This document shows positions 36,358-43,882 of a stretch of 64,000 bases of DNA, one piece after another; positions within the stretch are counted from its first letter, which is position 1; every line of letters begins with the position of its first letter. The stretch lies in assembly GCF_037414475.1 (NCBI RefSeq), contig NZ_CP147913.1:7872001-7936000 (forward strand). The letters run 5' to 3'. Origin of the DNA: Myxococcus stipitatus. Its GTDB lineage: Bacteria; Myxococcota; Myxococcia; Myxococcales; Myxococcaceae. The position numbers and the translations under genes are program-made. The notes under the pieces are model-generated. The model was not told where the DNA came from. It saw nothing but the letters and a program-made list of their open reading frames with translations, and made no database searches.

Positions 36358-37503
36358 TCACAGGCCCATGGAACGGGCGACCAGCTCCCGCTGAAGCTCC
36401 GAAGTCCCCGAGTAGAGCCGGCTCCCCAATGCGTCGCGGACCTCTCGCTCCAACTCCGTTTCGGTGAGGTAGCCCAGCCCCCCGTGGAGCTGCACCGCGT
36501 CCAGGCTCGTCTGCACCCAGGACTCGCTGACGTGAAGCTTGACGAGCGAGGCCTCGAACATGGCCGAGCGCCCCTGCTGCTTGAGCCACGCGAAGCGGTA
36601 CAACATCCCCCGCGCGGTCTCGAGGCGCAGCTTCATCTCCACGAGCTTGTGGGAGATGGCCTGGAACCCGCCAATGGCCTTGCCGAACTGCTGGCGCTCC
36701 CGCGCGCGGCGGATGCAACGCTCCATCGTCCGCTCCATCGCGCCCAGCGCGGGTGCGAGGATGAGGCCGCGCTCGTACTCCATCATCTGCGAGAAGAGCG
36801 TCAGCCCCGCGCCCTCCTCACCCAGACGATTGGTGGCGGGAATCACACACGCCTCGAGCCGCAGCTCCCCCACGCTCGCCGTCCTCAACCCCATCTTGGG
36901 GACGGCGCGGTCCAGGTGAAGGCCCGGCTGTCTCTTCTCCACGAGGAAGGCGGTGAGCCCCTCGCTGCCCCGTGAGGGGTCTACCGTCGCGAAGACCACC
37001 AGCACGTCCGCGACGGGGCCATTGGTGACGAAGGCCTTGCGTCCCTGGAGGACGTAGGTGTCACCCTTGCGCGTGGCGGTCGTCCGGAGCGCGGCGACAT
37101 CCGAGCCGGCCTCGGGCTCCGTCATCGCATGGCCCCCCATCAACTTCCCGCGCGCGAGGCCCGGCAGGTAGCGCTCCTTCTGGGCCTCCGTGCCGAACAT
37201 CAGGATGGGCAGGGTGCAGGCCCACAGGTGCGCGCCCAGCGCGAAGAGCAGCCCGTTGTCGGCGCAGGCGTAGCCCAGACCTTCCAAGGCCTGCGCGGTG
37301 ACCGACAGCGACAGCTCGCTTCCGCCGTAGCGGCGGGGGATGGGAAAGCCCGCGGCGCCGAAGCTCGCCAGCCGCTTCCAGCCTTCCTGATTGAAGCTTC
37401 CTTGTGCATCCAGGGTGACCAGGTCGAAGACGAGCCGCTCCCGGGCGAAAGCGACCGCTGCCGTCTTCATCCGACGCTCGTCGGGGGTCCACGCGAAATC
37501 CAT
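36358..37503 (-). CDS. Acyl-CoA dehydrogenase-family, predicted prolyl-S-carrier oxidase (PltE-like)
   Basis: 381 aa flavoprotein of the acyl-CoA dehydrogenase fold: AMTEPEAGSDVAALRTTA (FAD and substrate region), GRKAFVTNGPVADVLVVFA, ERGLILAPALGAMER, RQQFGKAIGGFQAISHKL, QLHGGLGYLTETELER and the C-terminal RLYSGTSELQRELVAR, whose position usually carries the catalytic Glu. Beside a prolyl adenylation enzyme and a carrier protein it fits PltE/RedW/CloN3, which oxidise prolyl-S-PCP to pyrrolyl-2-carboxyl-S-PCP. The alternative is an ordinary fatty acyl-CoA dehydrogenase; the gene trio argues against that. It is probably the first gene of the operon, because about 400 bp of intergenic DNA lies upstream. 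Confidence 0.85.
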   Translation of the reverse strand: MDFAWTPDERRMKTAAVAFARERLVFDLVTLDAQGSFNQEGWKRLASFGAAGFPIPRRYGGSELSLSVTAQALEGLGYACADNGLLFALGAHLWACTLPILMFGTEAQKERYLPGLARGKLMGGHAMTEPEAGSDVAALRTTATRKGDTYVLQGRKAFVTNGPVADVLVVFATVDPSRGSEGLTAFLVEKRQPGLHLDRAVPKMGLRTASVGELRLEACVIPATNRLGEEGAGLTLFSQMMEYERGLILAPALGAMERTMERCIRRARERQQFGKAIGGFQAISHKLVEMKLRLETARGMLYRFAWLKQQGRSAMFEASLVKLHVSESWVQTSLDAVQLHGGLGYLTETELEREVRDALGSRLYSGTSELQRELVARSMGL

Positions 37504-37917
37504 GCTGGGTTCTGCCTCCGCATCCCGTGGCGGCCTTCACGGGAGGCCTGGGAACGTGGTGCCATCACGTGTGAATGAGAAGAAACCAATGGAATACATC
37601 TCGTGGGGCCGCGATGATGCTTGTTCTTGACTTGAAACCGAGGATGAACCCATGGACAGGGAATGTCGTTCGTCCCTGAGTCCCGGGCCTGCGGCTCTTT
37701 CAGGACAATGAAAACTGCAATTCATTCCGAGTCTGAGAATTCAATGCGGGTGCACGACGATTCGAAGCCGACAAGACACCGGGGCGGGGCTCGCGGGTAG
37801 GAAGGGACGCGGCCGCTCATGTAAGTGTGGCTTTCCGGAAATTCGCTCTGCGTGTGGGTAGGTTTATCCACCCAACGCATGGCGCTCGTCGTCCAACATG
37901 TGCTCGAGGAGCCCCCC
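37504..37917. other. Intergenic region upstream of the acyl-CoA dehydrogenase operon
   Basis: About 410 bp with lower GC than its surroundings around 37560-37740. No coding sequence is supported. It should contain the leftward promoter of the dehydrogenase/adenylation operon; I do not see a -35/-10 pair good enough to mark. Confidence 0.5.
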
Positions 37918-38294
37918 GGCAAGTCACCCCGCCGCTCGTGGTGGCGATCCGCTTCTTGCCCTCATTGCAATATGAGCACGCCAGCATCCGGGATGCGATG
38001 CGGCTGCGCGGCGAGGCGCCCTCGCCGCGGCGCTTCCATGCGTACCCCGCGCAGACGCTGGAGCTCACCGTCATCCCGCTCTTGATGCGCGCGGTGAGAA
38101 TCTCCGAGGAACTCTCCATCTCCGCCCTCACGCGCGGGATGGCGCGTGAGGGCGAGAAGAGCTGGTACCCGCCGCTCGTGTGGACGCGGGCGGACACCCT
38201 GGGTTTCATCGCGACGGCGCTCGTGGGCGTGCTGCTCGTCGCCGTGGACCGCGTCGCGATGAAGTCCATGGGGGCTCGGGCGCGCACGGCCTGA
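37918..38294 (+). pseudogene. Relic of an ECF-transporter transmembrane gene (EcfT/CbiQ C-terminal part)
   Basis: The frame reads ASIRDAMRLRGE, then AQTLELTVIPLLMRAVRISEELSISALTRGM, which corresponds to the conserved coupling-helix region of EcfT/CbiQ proteins (P.L..A...A.EL..A...RG). A final TM (LGFIATALVGVLLVAVDRV) follows. Only about 125 residues remain of the usual 230-270; the N-terminal membrane helices are missing. The frame can be extended to 37827, but those residues (RFIHPTHGARRPTCARGAPRQ) do not look like transporter sequence. It lies antisense between two biosynthetic genes, with no EcfA ATPase or S component nearby, so it is probably the remnant left when the cluster was inserted. 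Confidence 0.55.
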
Positions 38295-38301
38295 GCCTCG
38301 C

Positions 38302-39267
38302 TCACGCGGCGCGGAGCTTGGAGACCACACGCTCCAGGCCCGTCGCTTCACGGCCGAACGGAGACCCGATGGCGAGGACGGTGGAGGCCGAGCCCGCGAG
38401 GTTCGCGGTGACGAGGTTGGCGAGGGTCCCCGAGGGGGTGACGTCCACGTAGCGCCAGGGCCCCAGGGTCTCTACATCGAGGATGGCATCTCGGAAGCGC
38501 ATCGGGTCGAGCGCCGCGCGCAGCAGGTGTGGGGCATCCGGGAGGCGCACCTGGCCGGCGGTACGGCTGGAGAAGACCTTGAGACGCGGGGGCGCGAACG
38601 GAACCTGGGTGAGTGCGATGGCTGCTCCCGGGGGCAGTGGCTCGACCCAGGGGGAGTGGAACGGTTGGCGCACGGGGAGCACGCTGTAGAGGAGCTTCCT
38701 GGCGCGCAGATGAGACTCCACGTCCTCCATCCACATGTCCGGGACGGCGATGACGTAGTGGGTGGGCCCCAGGATTCCCGCGAGCGTCGAGCGACGAGGG
38801 AGCACCGGGGAGTCTCTGAACGTCATGGGGTCCGCCATGAGGGCAATCATTCCGCCCGCGCGACAGCCGCGCTTGAGTGCGAGCGCCTGTTGCCCGAGCG
38901 CGGGGAGGACGTCATCGAAGTGGCAGGCGCCAGCGATGGCGCAGGCGGCGACCTCGCCGAGACTCGCGCCCAGCACGGCGGAGGGACGGATGCCGGCGTC
39001 GATGAGCGAGGCGGCCAGGGCGTACTCGTAGACGAAGATGGCTGGATGGGTGAGCTCCAGGTCGTCGAAATCCTCGCTGATGCGGTGGGAGGCTTCGTAG
39101 AGCTCATGGAGGAACGAGCGCCCGGTGATTCGCCGGATGACCGCGTCGCCGCGCTCCATCCAATGACGGAAGGTGGGGTTCTGGCGGTAGAGCTCCTCGC
39201 CCATGCGGTAGAGCTGGGAGCCCTGTCCTCCGAAGAGAAACACAATCTCGTGCGAGTCGATGCTCAC
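38302..39267 (-). CDS. Discrete acyltransferase (malonyl-CoA:ACP transacylase family) with GASLG active-site motif
   Basis: 321 aa from GTG 39267, preceded by GAGGAAA; longer in-frame starts upstream would overlap the previous gene. FabD/AT fold: FLFGGQGSQLYRMGEEL at the N-terminus, nucleophile elbow LGASLGEVAAC (GHSxG with His replaced by Ala), LKRG (the Arg that holds a malonyl carboxylate), and PFHSPWVEPL (catalytic His). Such discrete ATs load extender units in trans or proofread. No PKS is in the window, so its client carrier protein is either the neighbouring ACP or an assembly line elsewhere. It lies 13 bp after the ABC1-like gene. Confidence 0.8.
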   Translation of the reverse strand: MSIDSHEIVFLFGGQGSQLYRMGEELYRQNPTFRHWMERGDAVIRRITGRSFLHELYEASHRISEDFDDLELTHPAIFVYEYALAASLIDAGIRPSAVLGASLGEVAACAIAGACHFDDVLPALGQQALALKRGCRAGGMIALMADPMTFRDSPVLPRRSTLAGILGPTHYVIAVPDMWMEDVESHLRARKLLYSVLPVRQPFHSPWVEPLPPGAAIALTQVPFAPPRLKVFSSRTAGQVRLPDAPHLLRAALDPMRFRDAILDVETLGPWRYVDVTPSGTLANLVTANLAGSASTVLAIGSPFGREATGLERVVSKLRAA

Positions 39268-39280
39268 GGCATTTCCTCGG

Positions 39281-40321
39281 TCAGGTGACGTTTTCGTGGA
39301 GCTGGGGGGCGACCCGGTTGGCGCTCCGGAAGGCCTTGCCACAGAGCGCGAGGAGCAACAGTCCCTCCCACCAGTCGAAGCGGGGGATGTCCAGGGGCGG
39401 GTCACCCGCTGGTGCGAGCGGCCAGCCGAAGACGTCCGGATGCAGGGGGGCCTGCCAGATCAACCAGAAGGCCAGCAGCGCCAGGCCGAGGCCCACCCAG
39501 GCCGACAGGATGAGGAACTCCATCCGAGGGAGGGACGACTTGAACCGCAGCATCCCTAACTGCTGCACGCGCCGCAGGTTCGTGGCGTTGGTGAGGGCGA
39601 GACTCGCCTCCTCGTTGTGCCGGAGGATGGCGCCGCTTTGGAGCAGGGCGGGCATGGAGGGGCGGACATTCCACGCCTTCTTCCGCGCGCGTTTCTGGGC
39701 CTCCGTCTTGTTGCGCTTCATCTCGGAGAGATGGTCGAGGGTGGGGAGGAGCTTCTGGATGGGGATGTCTAGGGGGCTGCGCAGCGACTGGAAGAGGTCG
39801 ATGTCGCGCCAGAACATCGAGGGCGCATCGGGGCTCTGGAGCTTGACGGCGACCAGGTGTCCGCCCTCTCGAAGCCGCGCGATGTGGCACTGGCCGATGG
39901 AGGCGACGGGGACGGGGGAGGACGCGGAGAAGACAGACTCGAGGGGACGGCCAATGGTCTCCTCGAGGTAGCGCCTGGCGACGCCGGGGGGGAAGGCGGT
40001 GACGCGGTCGTGGAGGTTCGAGAGCGCGAGGCAGAACACGGTGGGGAACAGGTCTTTGTGCAGCGCGAGCAACTGGCCGAGCTTGATGAAGACGCCGCCG
40101 AGCTCATCCAGGGGGTTGCGGACGATGGCGCCGCGTTCGGCGGGGGAGGTGAGGACGGGGTTGGAGAGCTTGCCCCACATGGACATGGGGGGTTTGAGGA
40201 CCACGCGGCGGCGCTCCGGGTCGATGGTCAGCTCGGAGATTTCGACCGCATGGGGCGGCCGCTCCCGGAGGGGCGTGGGGACGAGGTCCGGGTCGAGGCG
40301 CTTGAACCGTGACGCGCGCAT
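39281..40321 (-). CDS. Truncated ABC1/UbiB-like atypical kinase-related membrane protein
   Basis: 346 aa. The N-terminal half has the ABC1/UbiB (AarF) hallmarks: LGGVFIKLGQLLALHKDLFP (KxGQ motif, K80), FPPGVARRYLEE, PVASIGQCHIARL and VAVKLQSP with K160 (nucleotide-binding Lys), then RDIDLFQSL. The rest of the kinase domain, including the catalytic and metal-binding loops, is absent. It is replaced by a Lys-rich helix and two hydrophobic segments (about 265-285 and 315-330). It therefore cannot be a normal UbiB ATPase. It is the first gene of the AT pair, and a role in the cluster is inferred from co-transcription only. Confidence 0.65.
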   Translation of the reverse strand: MRASRFKRLDPDLVPTPLRERPPHAVEISELTIDPERRRVVLKPPMSMWGKLSNPVLTSPAERGAIVRNPLDELGGVFIKLGQLLALHKDLFPTVFCLALSNLHDRVTAFPPGVARRYLEETIGRPLESVFSASSPVPVASIGQCHIARLREGGHLVAVKLQSPDAPSMFWRDIDLFQSLRSPLDIPIQKLLPTLDHLSEMKRNKTEAQKRARKKAWNVRPSMPALLQSGAILRHNEEASLALTNATNLRRVQQLGMLRFKSSLPRMEFLILSAWVGLGLALLAFWLIWQAPLHPDVFGWPLAPAGDPPLDIPRFDWWEGLLLLALCGKAFRSANRVAPQLHENVT

Positions 40322-40516
40322 CGGGTCATCGTACCGAAGGCCGCCGAGGGCTCCCTGCGGGTGGACAGGCCTTGCGGGTGTGGACGTTCAAAAGTCCACG
40401 GCGACGTGGGGGACGGGTGTTCTGGGGGGAGTGAGGCCTGGGATGCGCTCAAAGTCTCGACAGGGTCCAAGGGCCCTGGGAGCATGGGCCGTTACCCTCA
40501 AACCGGAGGTTCAATC

Positions 40517-41041
40517 GTGGCCGTTGGCTCCCTCGCATCCAAGCTCGTCAAGCTTCAGGACAACATCGCGGAGTGTGTTGCTCGGCGTAAGACCTGGGCA
40601 GAGAAGTTCCCGGAGTTCGAGCGGCACGTGAAGTCGGTCGTCGACGGCATCAACTCCGAGGCGGGCCTGGGAGAGATGCTCACCGTCCACACGTTCCAGA
40701 CCGACTGGGGGAACATGCCCCTGCTCATCGTCAGGTTCGCGGAGGCGCCGACGGGGCTCACGCGCACCGGGTCCGATGATTCGGACAAGCTCACCGCGCG
40801 GGGCGCCGCCCTCTCGTTCATCCCCGACGTCACGGGGCGCGTGGTGAGCTTCGTTTCGAGCTTCTCGCTCAGGGACAAGATGAACCCCACCCTCAAGCGG
40901 GAGGAGTTTGATGGCAGGTCCGTCCGCAGCTACGTCCCGGATGCCCTCATGACCACGGTCGCGATCCAGGATGAGCTGAATGCGTTCTTCGACGAGGTGC
41001 TGCCCACCCACTGGTCGAACGCGATGCAGCTTCCTCGCTGA
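40517..41041 (+). CDS. Conserved hypothetical protein
   Basis: 174 aa from GTG 40517, with GGAGGT seven bases upstream. The frame extends to 40361, but that part overlaps no recognisable domain and lacks an RBS. No signal peptide or TM. Helical N-terminus (LASKLVKLQDNIAECVARRKTW), then a mixed alpha/beta domain. I do not recognise the family. It is transcribed divergently from the ABC1-like gene. Confidence 0.65.
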   Translation: MAVGSLASKLVKLQDNIAECVARRKTWAEKFPEFERHVKSVVDGINSEAGLGEMLTVHTFQTDWGNMPLLIVRFAEAPTGLTRTGSDDSDKLTARGAALSFIPDVTGRVVSFVSSFSLRDKMNPTLKREEFDGRSVRSYVPDALMTTVAIQDELNAFFDEVLPTHWSNAMQLPR

Positions 41042-41226
41042 TCGTTGTCACTGACCCTCGTGGACTTCCGCGCCGGGGGGCTGGCTTCGCTGTCTGACCA
41101 GCCGCCCTGGCGCGCTGTTTGTTCCGTGTGGCCGGGGGCGCCGCGTTTCCAGGCTCCAGGGGGCGACACCTTGGAGCGCCGGCGGGACGTCGGTGGCCTT
41201 CCGGTGAACTCGCTCGGAGGTGGGAG

Positions 41227-41505
41227 CTAGGGGGCGACGGGCCGGGCCGGGTTGCACTCGTACATGTACTGGATCTCCTCGAAGTCCGTCCGTATGCCCT
41301 CGCGAGTCGGCGTGCGGTCACAGAAACACCGCTCCGAGCCCACCGGCGTGGTGTAGGTGCCATCGCTGTAATAGACGATGAAGTGGTCGGTGATGCAGCG
41401 AAGCAGCGCGTCTTCGCGTGAGGCCAGCTCGGACGGTGCCTCGGTTCCACCACAACCCAGCTGTGCCGCGATGACAGCAAATCCCAGAATCAATCGGAGA
41501 CGCAT
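41227..41505 (-). CDS. Small secreted lipoprotein, DUF6289-like
   Basis: 92 aa. A lipobox (IAAQLGC, Cys18) follows a short hydrophobic signal. The mature part has the pattern YYSDGTYTTPVGSERCFC, then GIRTDF and YMYEC, resembling the small DUF6289 family of secreted peptides in actinobacteria and myxobacteria (recalled, not searched). Four mature cysteines could form two disulfides. Function unknown. Confidence 0.6.
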   Translation of the reverse strand: MRLRLILGFAVIAAQLGCGGTEAPSELASREDALLRCITDHFIVYYSDGTYTTPVGSERCFCDRTPTREGIRTDFEEIQYMYECNPARPVAP

Positions 41506-41576
41506 GGTTCCTCCAGGAACGGGTCCTTGATGCGAGGACTGCCAGGGGATGATGTCACAGGAGAAGATGTCTGGCT

Positions 41577-42317
41577 CTACAGCCCGCGAGGGTTTGTAGC
41601 GCTTCTGCGTGCGGACGGGTGAAGGTATGCCCCCGCCTGGGCGTGTCGTGGGTATTCCGCGTCGGTCTCGTCGAAGGCCTTGAGCTTCGTTCTCCCGAAG
41701 TGGGCTTTCCAGGCGTCAATCACCCCGACGCCAGGCGCCTTGACGGCGACGGGCATGACGCGAAGCTTCATCTTCTTGGCGAGCTCGCACCACAGGGCGT
41801 CCTGGAAGGGGATGGCGCCATCCTCCGAAACCCAGACGTCGGCGAGCACGGGGGCCTCGTCGCCCTTGCGCATGACGAGCAGGAAGGAGTGGTTGTAGGC
41901 GGTATGCTGGGTATAGCAGAACAGGGTGTTGCTGAACGTCTGCATGGCGTAGTTCAGCGCATAGGAGGCGAGGTCGTCGCAGTTGCCCGCGTTGAACTTG
42001 TCGACGAGGGTGGCCATCAGCCCGCAGTCGATCCACCACTGCTCCTCATCGTCGAACTCGGGAGCGGACGCCTGGAGTTGGGTCTCGTAGATGTCGAGGT
42101 TCTTGGCGAGAGTATGGTAGTGATTGGGTGGCTTTGTCTTGTCCCAGCGCGCCGTGTTGTTGGTCGCGGGGAGGACCACGGTGCCGACGATATTGGCAGC
42201 GATCTGCTGGCTGGTCAGTCCATCGAACGGCGCGGGGAGTGTCTTGGCGAACTGCTGGAGCGCCTTGACGAGGTCCGCGTACGTCTTGGGTTCGAAGATT
42301 GGGAAGTAGTCGGGCAT
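41577..42317 (-). CDS. Cys-His-Asp (papain/transglutaminase-like) hypothetical protein
   Basis: 246 aa, no signal peptide. The order GNCDDLASYALNYA (C113), AYNHSFLLV (H143) and PVLADVWVSE (D160, with W162) is the catalytic layout of transglutaminase/papain-like folds, including effector-type proteases (GNC...H.F.V...DPW). The rest is unfamiliar. No secretion partner or immunity gene is adjacent. It could be an effector, an intracellular protease or an inactive member; activity is inferred from the motif order alone. Confidence 0.6.
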   Translation of the reverse strand: MPDYFPIFEPKTYADLVKALQQFAKTLPAPFDGLTSQQIAANIVGTVVLPATNNTARWDKTKPPNHYHTLAKNLDIYETQLQASAPEFDDEEQWWIDCGLMATLVDKFNAGNCDDLASYALNYAMQTFSNTLFCYTQHTAYNHSFLLVMRKGDEAPVLADVWVSEDGAIPFQDALWCELAKKMKLRVMPVAVKAPGVGVIDAWKAHFGRTKLKAFDETDAEYPRHAQAGAYLHPSARRSATNPRGL

Positions 42318-42573
42318 TCCAGATAGAGGAGAACAACGCGGAAACGGAGAGTCAACCTGAGTGCAGGCCGAGTCATTCCTGCCCCGACTTGCGCGCGGTT
42401 GAAGGGGGCAGGCATTCGGGCAGACGTGCGTTCCGGGGGGGATGGTACCGGGGGCCTCAATGAGTGGAGGCGCCCGCCGCGGTCAATGCGCTTGGGCTGG
42501 GGCTTCGTGTAGGATAGAACAGATAGGGGTCGTAACAGGAAGCGGAGGACCCGCAAGGTCCGGAACTTACTGG

Positions 42574-42617
42574 GCACGAGTGGCGGAACAGGCAGACGCA
42601 GCGGACTTAAAACCTGC
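42574..42617 (+). tRNA. 5' half of tRNA-Leu (anticodon TAA), interrupted at the prophage junction
   Basis: From GCACGAG (acceptor 5' strand) through TGGCGGAACAGGCAGACGCA (D arm) to anticodon stem GCGGA and loop CTTAAAA, with anticodon TAA at 42608-42610, the sequence reads as a bacterial tRNA-Leu. After the loop the 3' anticodon strand is CCTGC instead of TCCGC. No variable arm, T arm or CTCGTGC acceptor 3' strand follows. The integrase gene starts 85 bp downstream. This is best explained as the host-phage junction (attL-like) with crossover at the anticodon loop. Confidence 0.75.
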
Positions 42618-42701
42618 ACGCTCTCAGAGGGGAAACGCCAAAAAAGAAGGTCGCTTTCCTACTCCCTTCCTACCGCTGGCAGAAGCCACTAGGATCCGAG
42701 C

Positions 42702-43727
42702 ATGGCCAAGGGAAGACCATGGGACGGGGGGTACATTCGTGCCGACAGCAAGGGGCGCGAGACCTATTACATCTACCGGAAGATCAACGGCAGGCTGTTT
42801 GAGGTGAGTACTCGCTGCCACACGAGCCGGGCCGCGCACGAGCAGCTCAAGCGCTTTGAAGCAGACCCCGCAAACTACAAACCAGTGCAGGACGCCCCGA
42901 ACATAGATACCGGGCTCTCCCTCACTGTAAAGCTGGTGGAAGAGTTTCTTCGCTGGTCAACGGACGAGAAGAAGAACTCGGTGAAGTGGGTCAAGGACCA
43001 ACAGCGCTCGCTGGCGTGGTGGTCTGATCATCTTGGGTCAGTGGACCTTCGGAAGCTGAAGACCTCCCGACTGGTTGAGGCGCTTGATTCCGCTAAGGCT
43101 GGGAGGAAGCAGCACATCGCCACGCTGAAGGCGTTCTGTGGTTGGTTGATTAAGGTTCGCCACCTGATGGAGAAGCGCGAGGATCCGAGTTCTGGTCTCT
43201 CTGTGCCGCAGGCTCGTCCGGAGCAATGGACGACGGTGAAGGCAGTATCTCTCGAACAGCTTCACGCGGTACGTGGGCACCTTGCTGGGACATCACGTGA
43301 TGCGCTCGACGTGCTCGCGGGTACCGGGTGGCACTTCAACGAGCTTTCTAGGTTCGTTGCTGGCGGCTCCGTCGAGGTACATCCGATGAACGGTGGACGC
43401 GTGCTCGCTTGTCCTCAAACCAAGGCGGGTGAGCCACTGCGCACGGAGGTGAGTGCCGTTGTCGCAGAATCGGCTGCCCGGTTGCGAGCGGTCGGCACCG
43501 TCGACTATTGGGCGCTCCATCGGGAGCTAGGGCGCGCCAGTCAAGCGGCTGGGCTGAAAGAGCACCTTAGACCCGGTCACATGAGGCACTCGGTTGCAAC
43601 GTGGGCGATAAACGCTGGTGCGCATCCTGCCGCAGTGGCTGCCTTCCTAAACCACAAGAGTGAGCGGACCACGAAGCGGTTCTACGCCACTCATGCTGTT
43701 CCGGCGAAGGTTCCGACTTTGTTCTAA
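42702..43727 (+). CDS. int: Phage integrase (tyrosine recombinase) with atypical catalytic residues
   Basis: 341 aa. N-terminal basic beta-strands, an SAM-like core-binding domain (about 70-170), then the catalytic domain. Box I reads LAGTGWHFNELSRF, with His211 where the first catalytic Arg normally stands. The beta-hairpin Lys is K241 (QTKAGEPLR). Box II reads LRPGHMRHSVAT, with R295 kept but Gly at the HxxR His. Then come NHKSERTTKRFY with H318 and the nucleophile Tyr328. The gene sits just inside the tRNA-Leu junction, as expected for a site-specific prophage integrase. Its TAA stop is also the TAA target copy of the adjoining MITE-like repeat. Confidence 0.9.
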   Translation: MAKGRPWDGGYIRADSKGRETYYIYRKINGRLFEVSTRCHTSRAAHEQLKRFEADPANYKPVQDAPNIDTGLSLTVKLVEEFLRWSTDEKKNSVKWVKDQQRSLAWWSDHLGSVDLRKLKTSRLVEALDSAKAGRKQHIATLKAFCGWLIKVRHLMEKREDPSSGLSVPQARPEQWTTVKAVSLEQLHAVRGHLAGTSRDALDVLAGTGWHFNELSRFVAGGSVEVHPMNGGRVLACPQTKAGEPLRTEVSAVVAESAARLRAVGTVDYWALHRELGRASQAAGLKEHLRPGHMRHSVATWAINAGAHPAAVAAFLNHKSERTTKRFYATHAVPAKVPTLF

Positions 43728-43807
43728 GAGACCCTAACAAAACCAGTGGGAGAGTTCGGCAGCCCCGATGGGCACAGCCACCGGCAAGATGGCTTTGTTA
43801 GAACCTC
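43728..43807 (+). repeat. 80-bp MITE-like repeat, copy A1
   Basis: 80-bp element with imperfect 18-bp terminal inverted repeats (GAGACCCTAACAAAACCA versus GAGGTTCTAACAAAGCCA, 14 of 18 matching), flanked by TAA on both sides (43725-43727, 43808-43810). 78 of 80 bases match the reverse complement of copy A2 at 44939-45018. Ends beginning GAG next to TAA suggest mobilisation by an IS5-type (TNA-target) transposase acting in trans; no transposase gene is in the window. Confidence 0.85.
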
Positions 43808-43882
43808 TAAACGCTCACCGCCAGCCAAGGCACCGCGTAAGCGTCGCCATACAACGAACCATGCCAGGGGCAACCGTTGCGG

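Noticed and set aside
40370..40410. Small hairpin GTGGAC/GTCCAC upstream of 40517
   Set aside because: Six-base stem without T-tract or repeat elsewhere; expected by chance in GC-rich DNA.
42442..42807. Plus-strand ORF containing RVAEQADAADLK
   Set aside because: This peptide is the translation of a tRNA-Leu 5' half, a well-known false ORF signature; the frame also overlaps the integrase start.
43728..43807. Intrinsic terminator of the integrase gene
   Set aside because: The inverted ends and flanking TAA, repeated almost identically at 44939-45018, fit a MITE-like element better; it could still act as a terminator.
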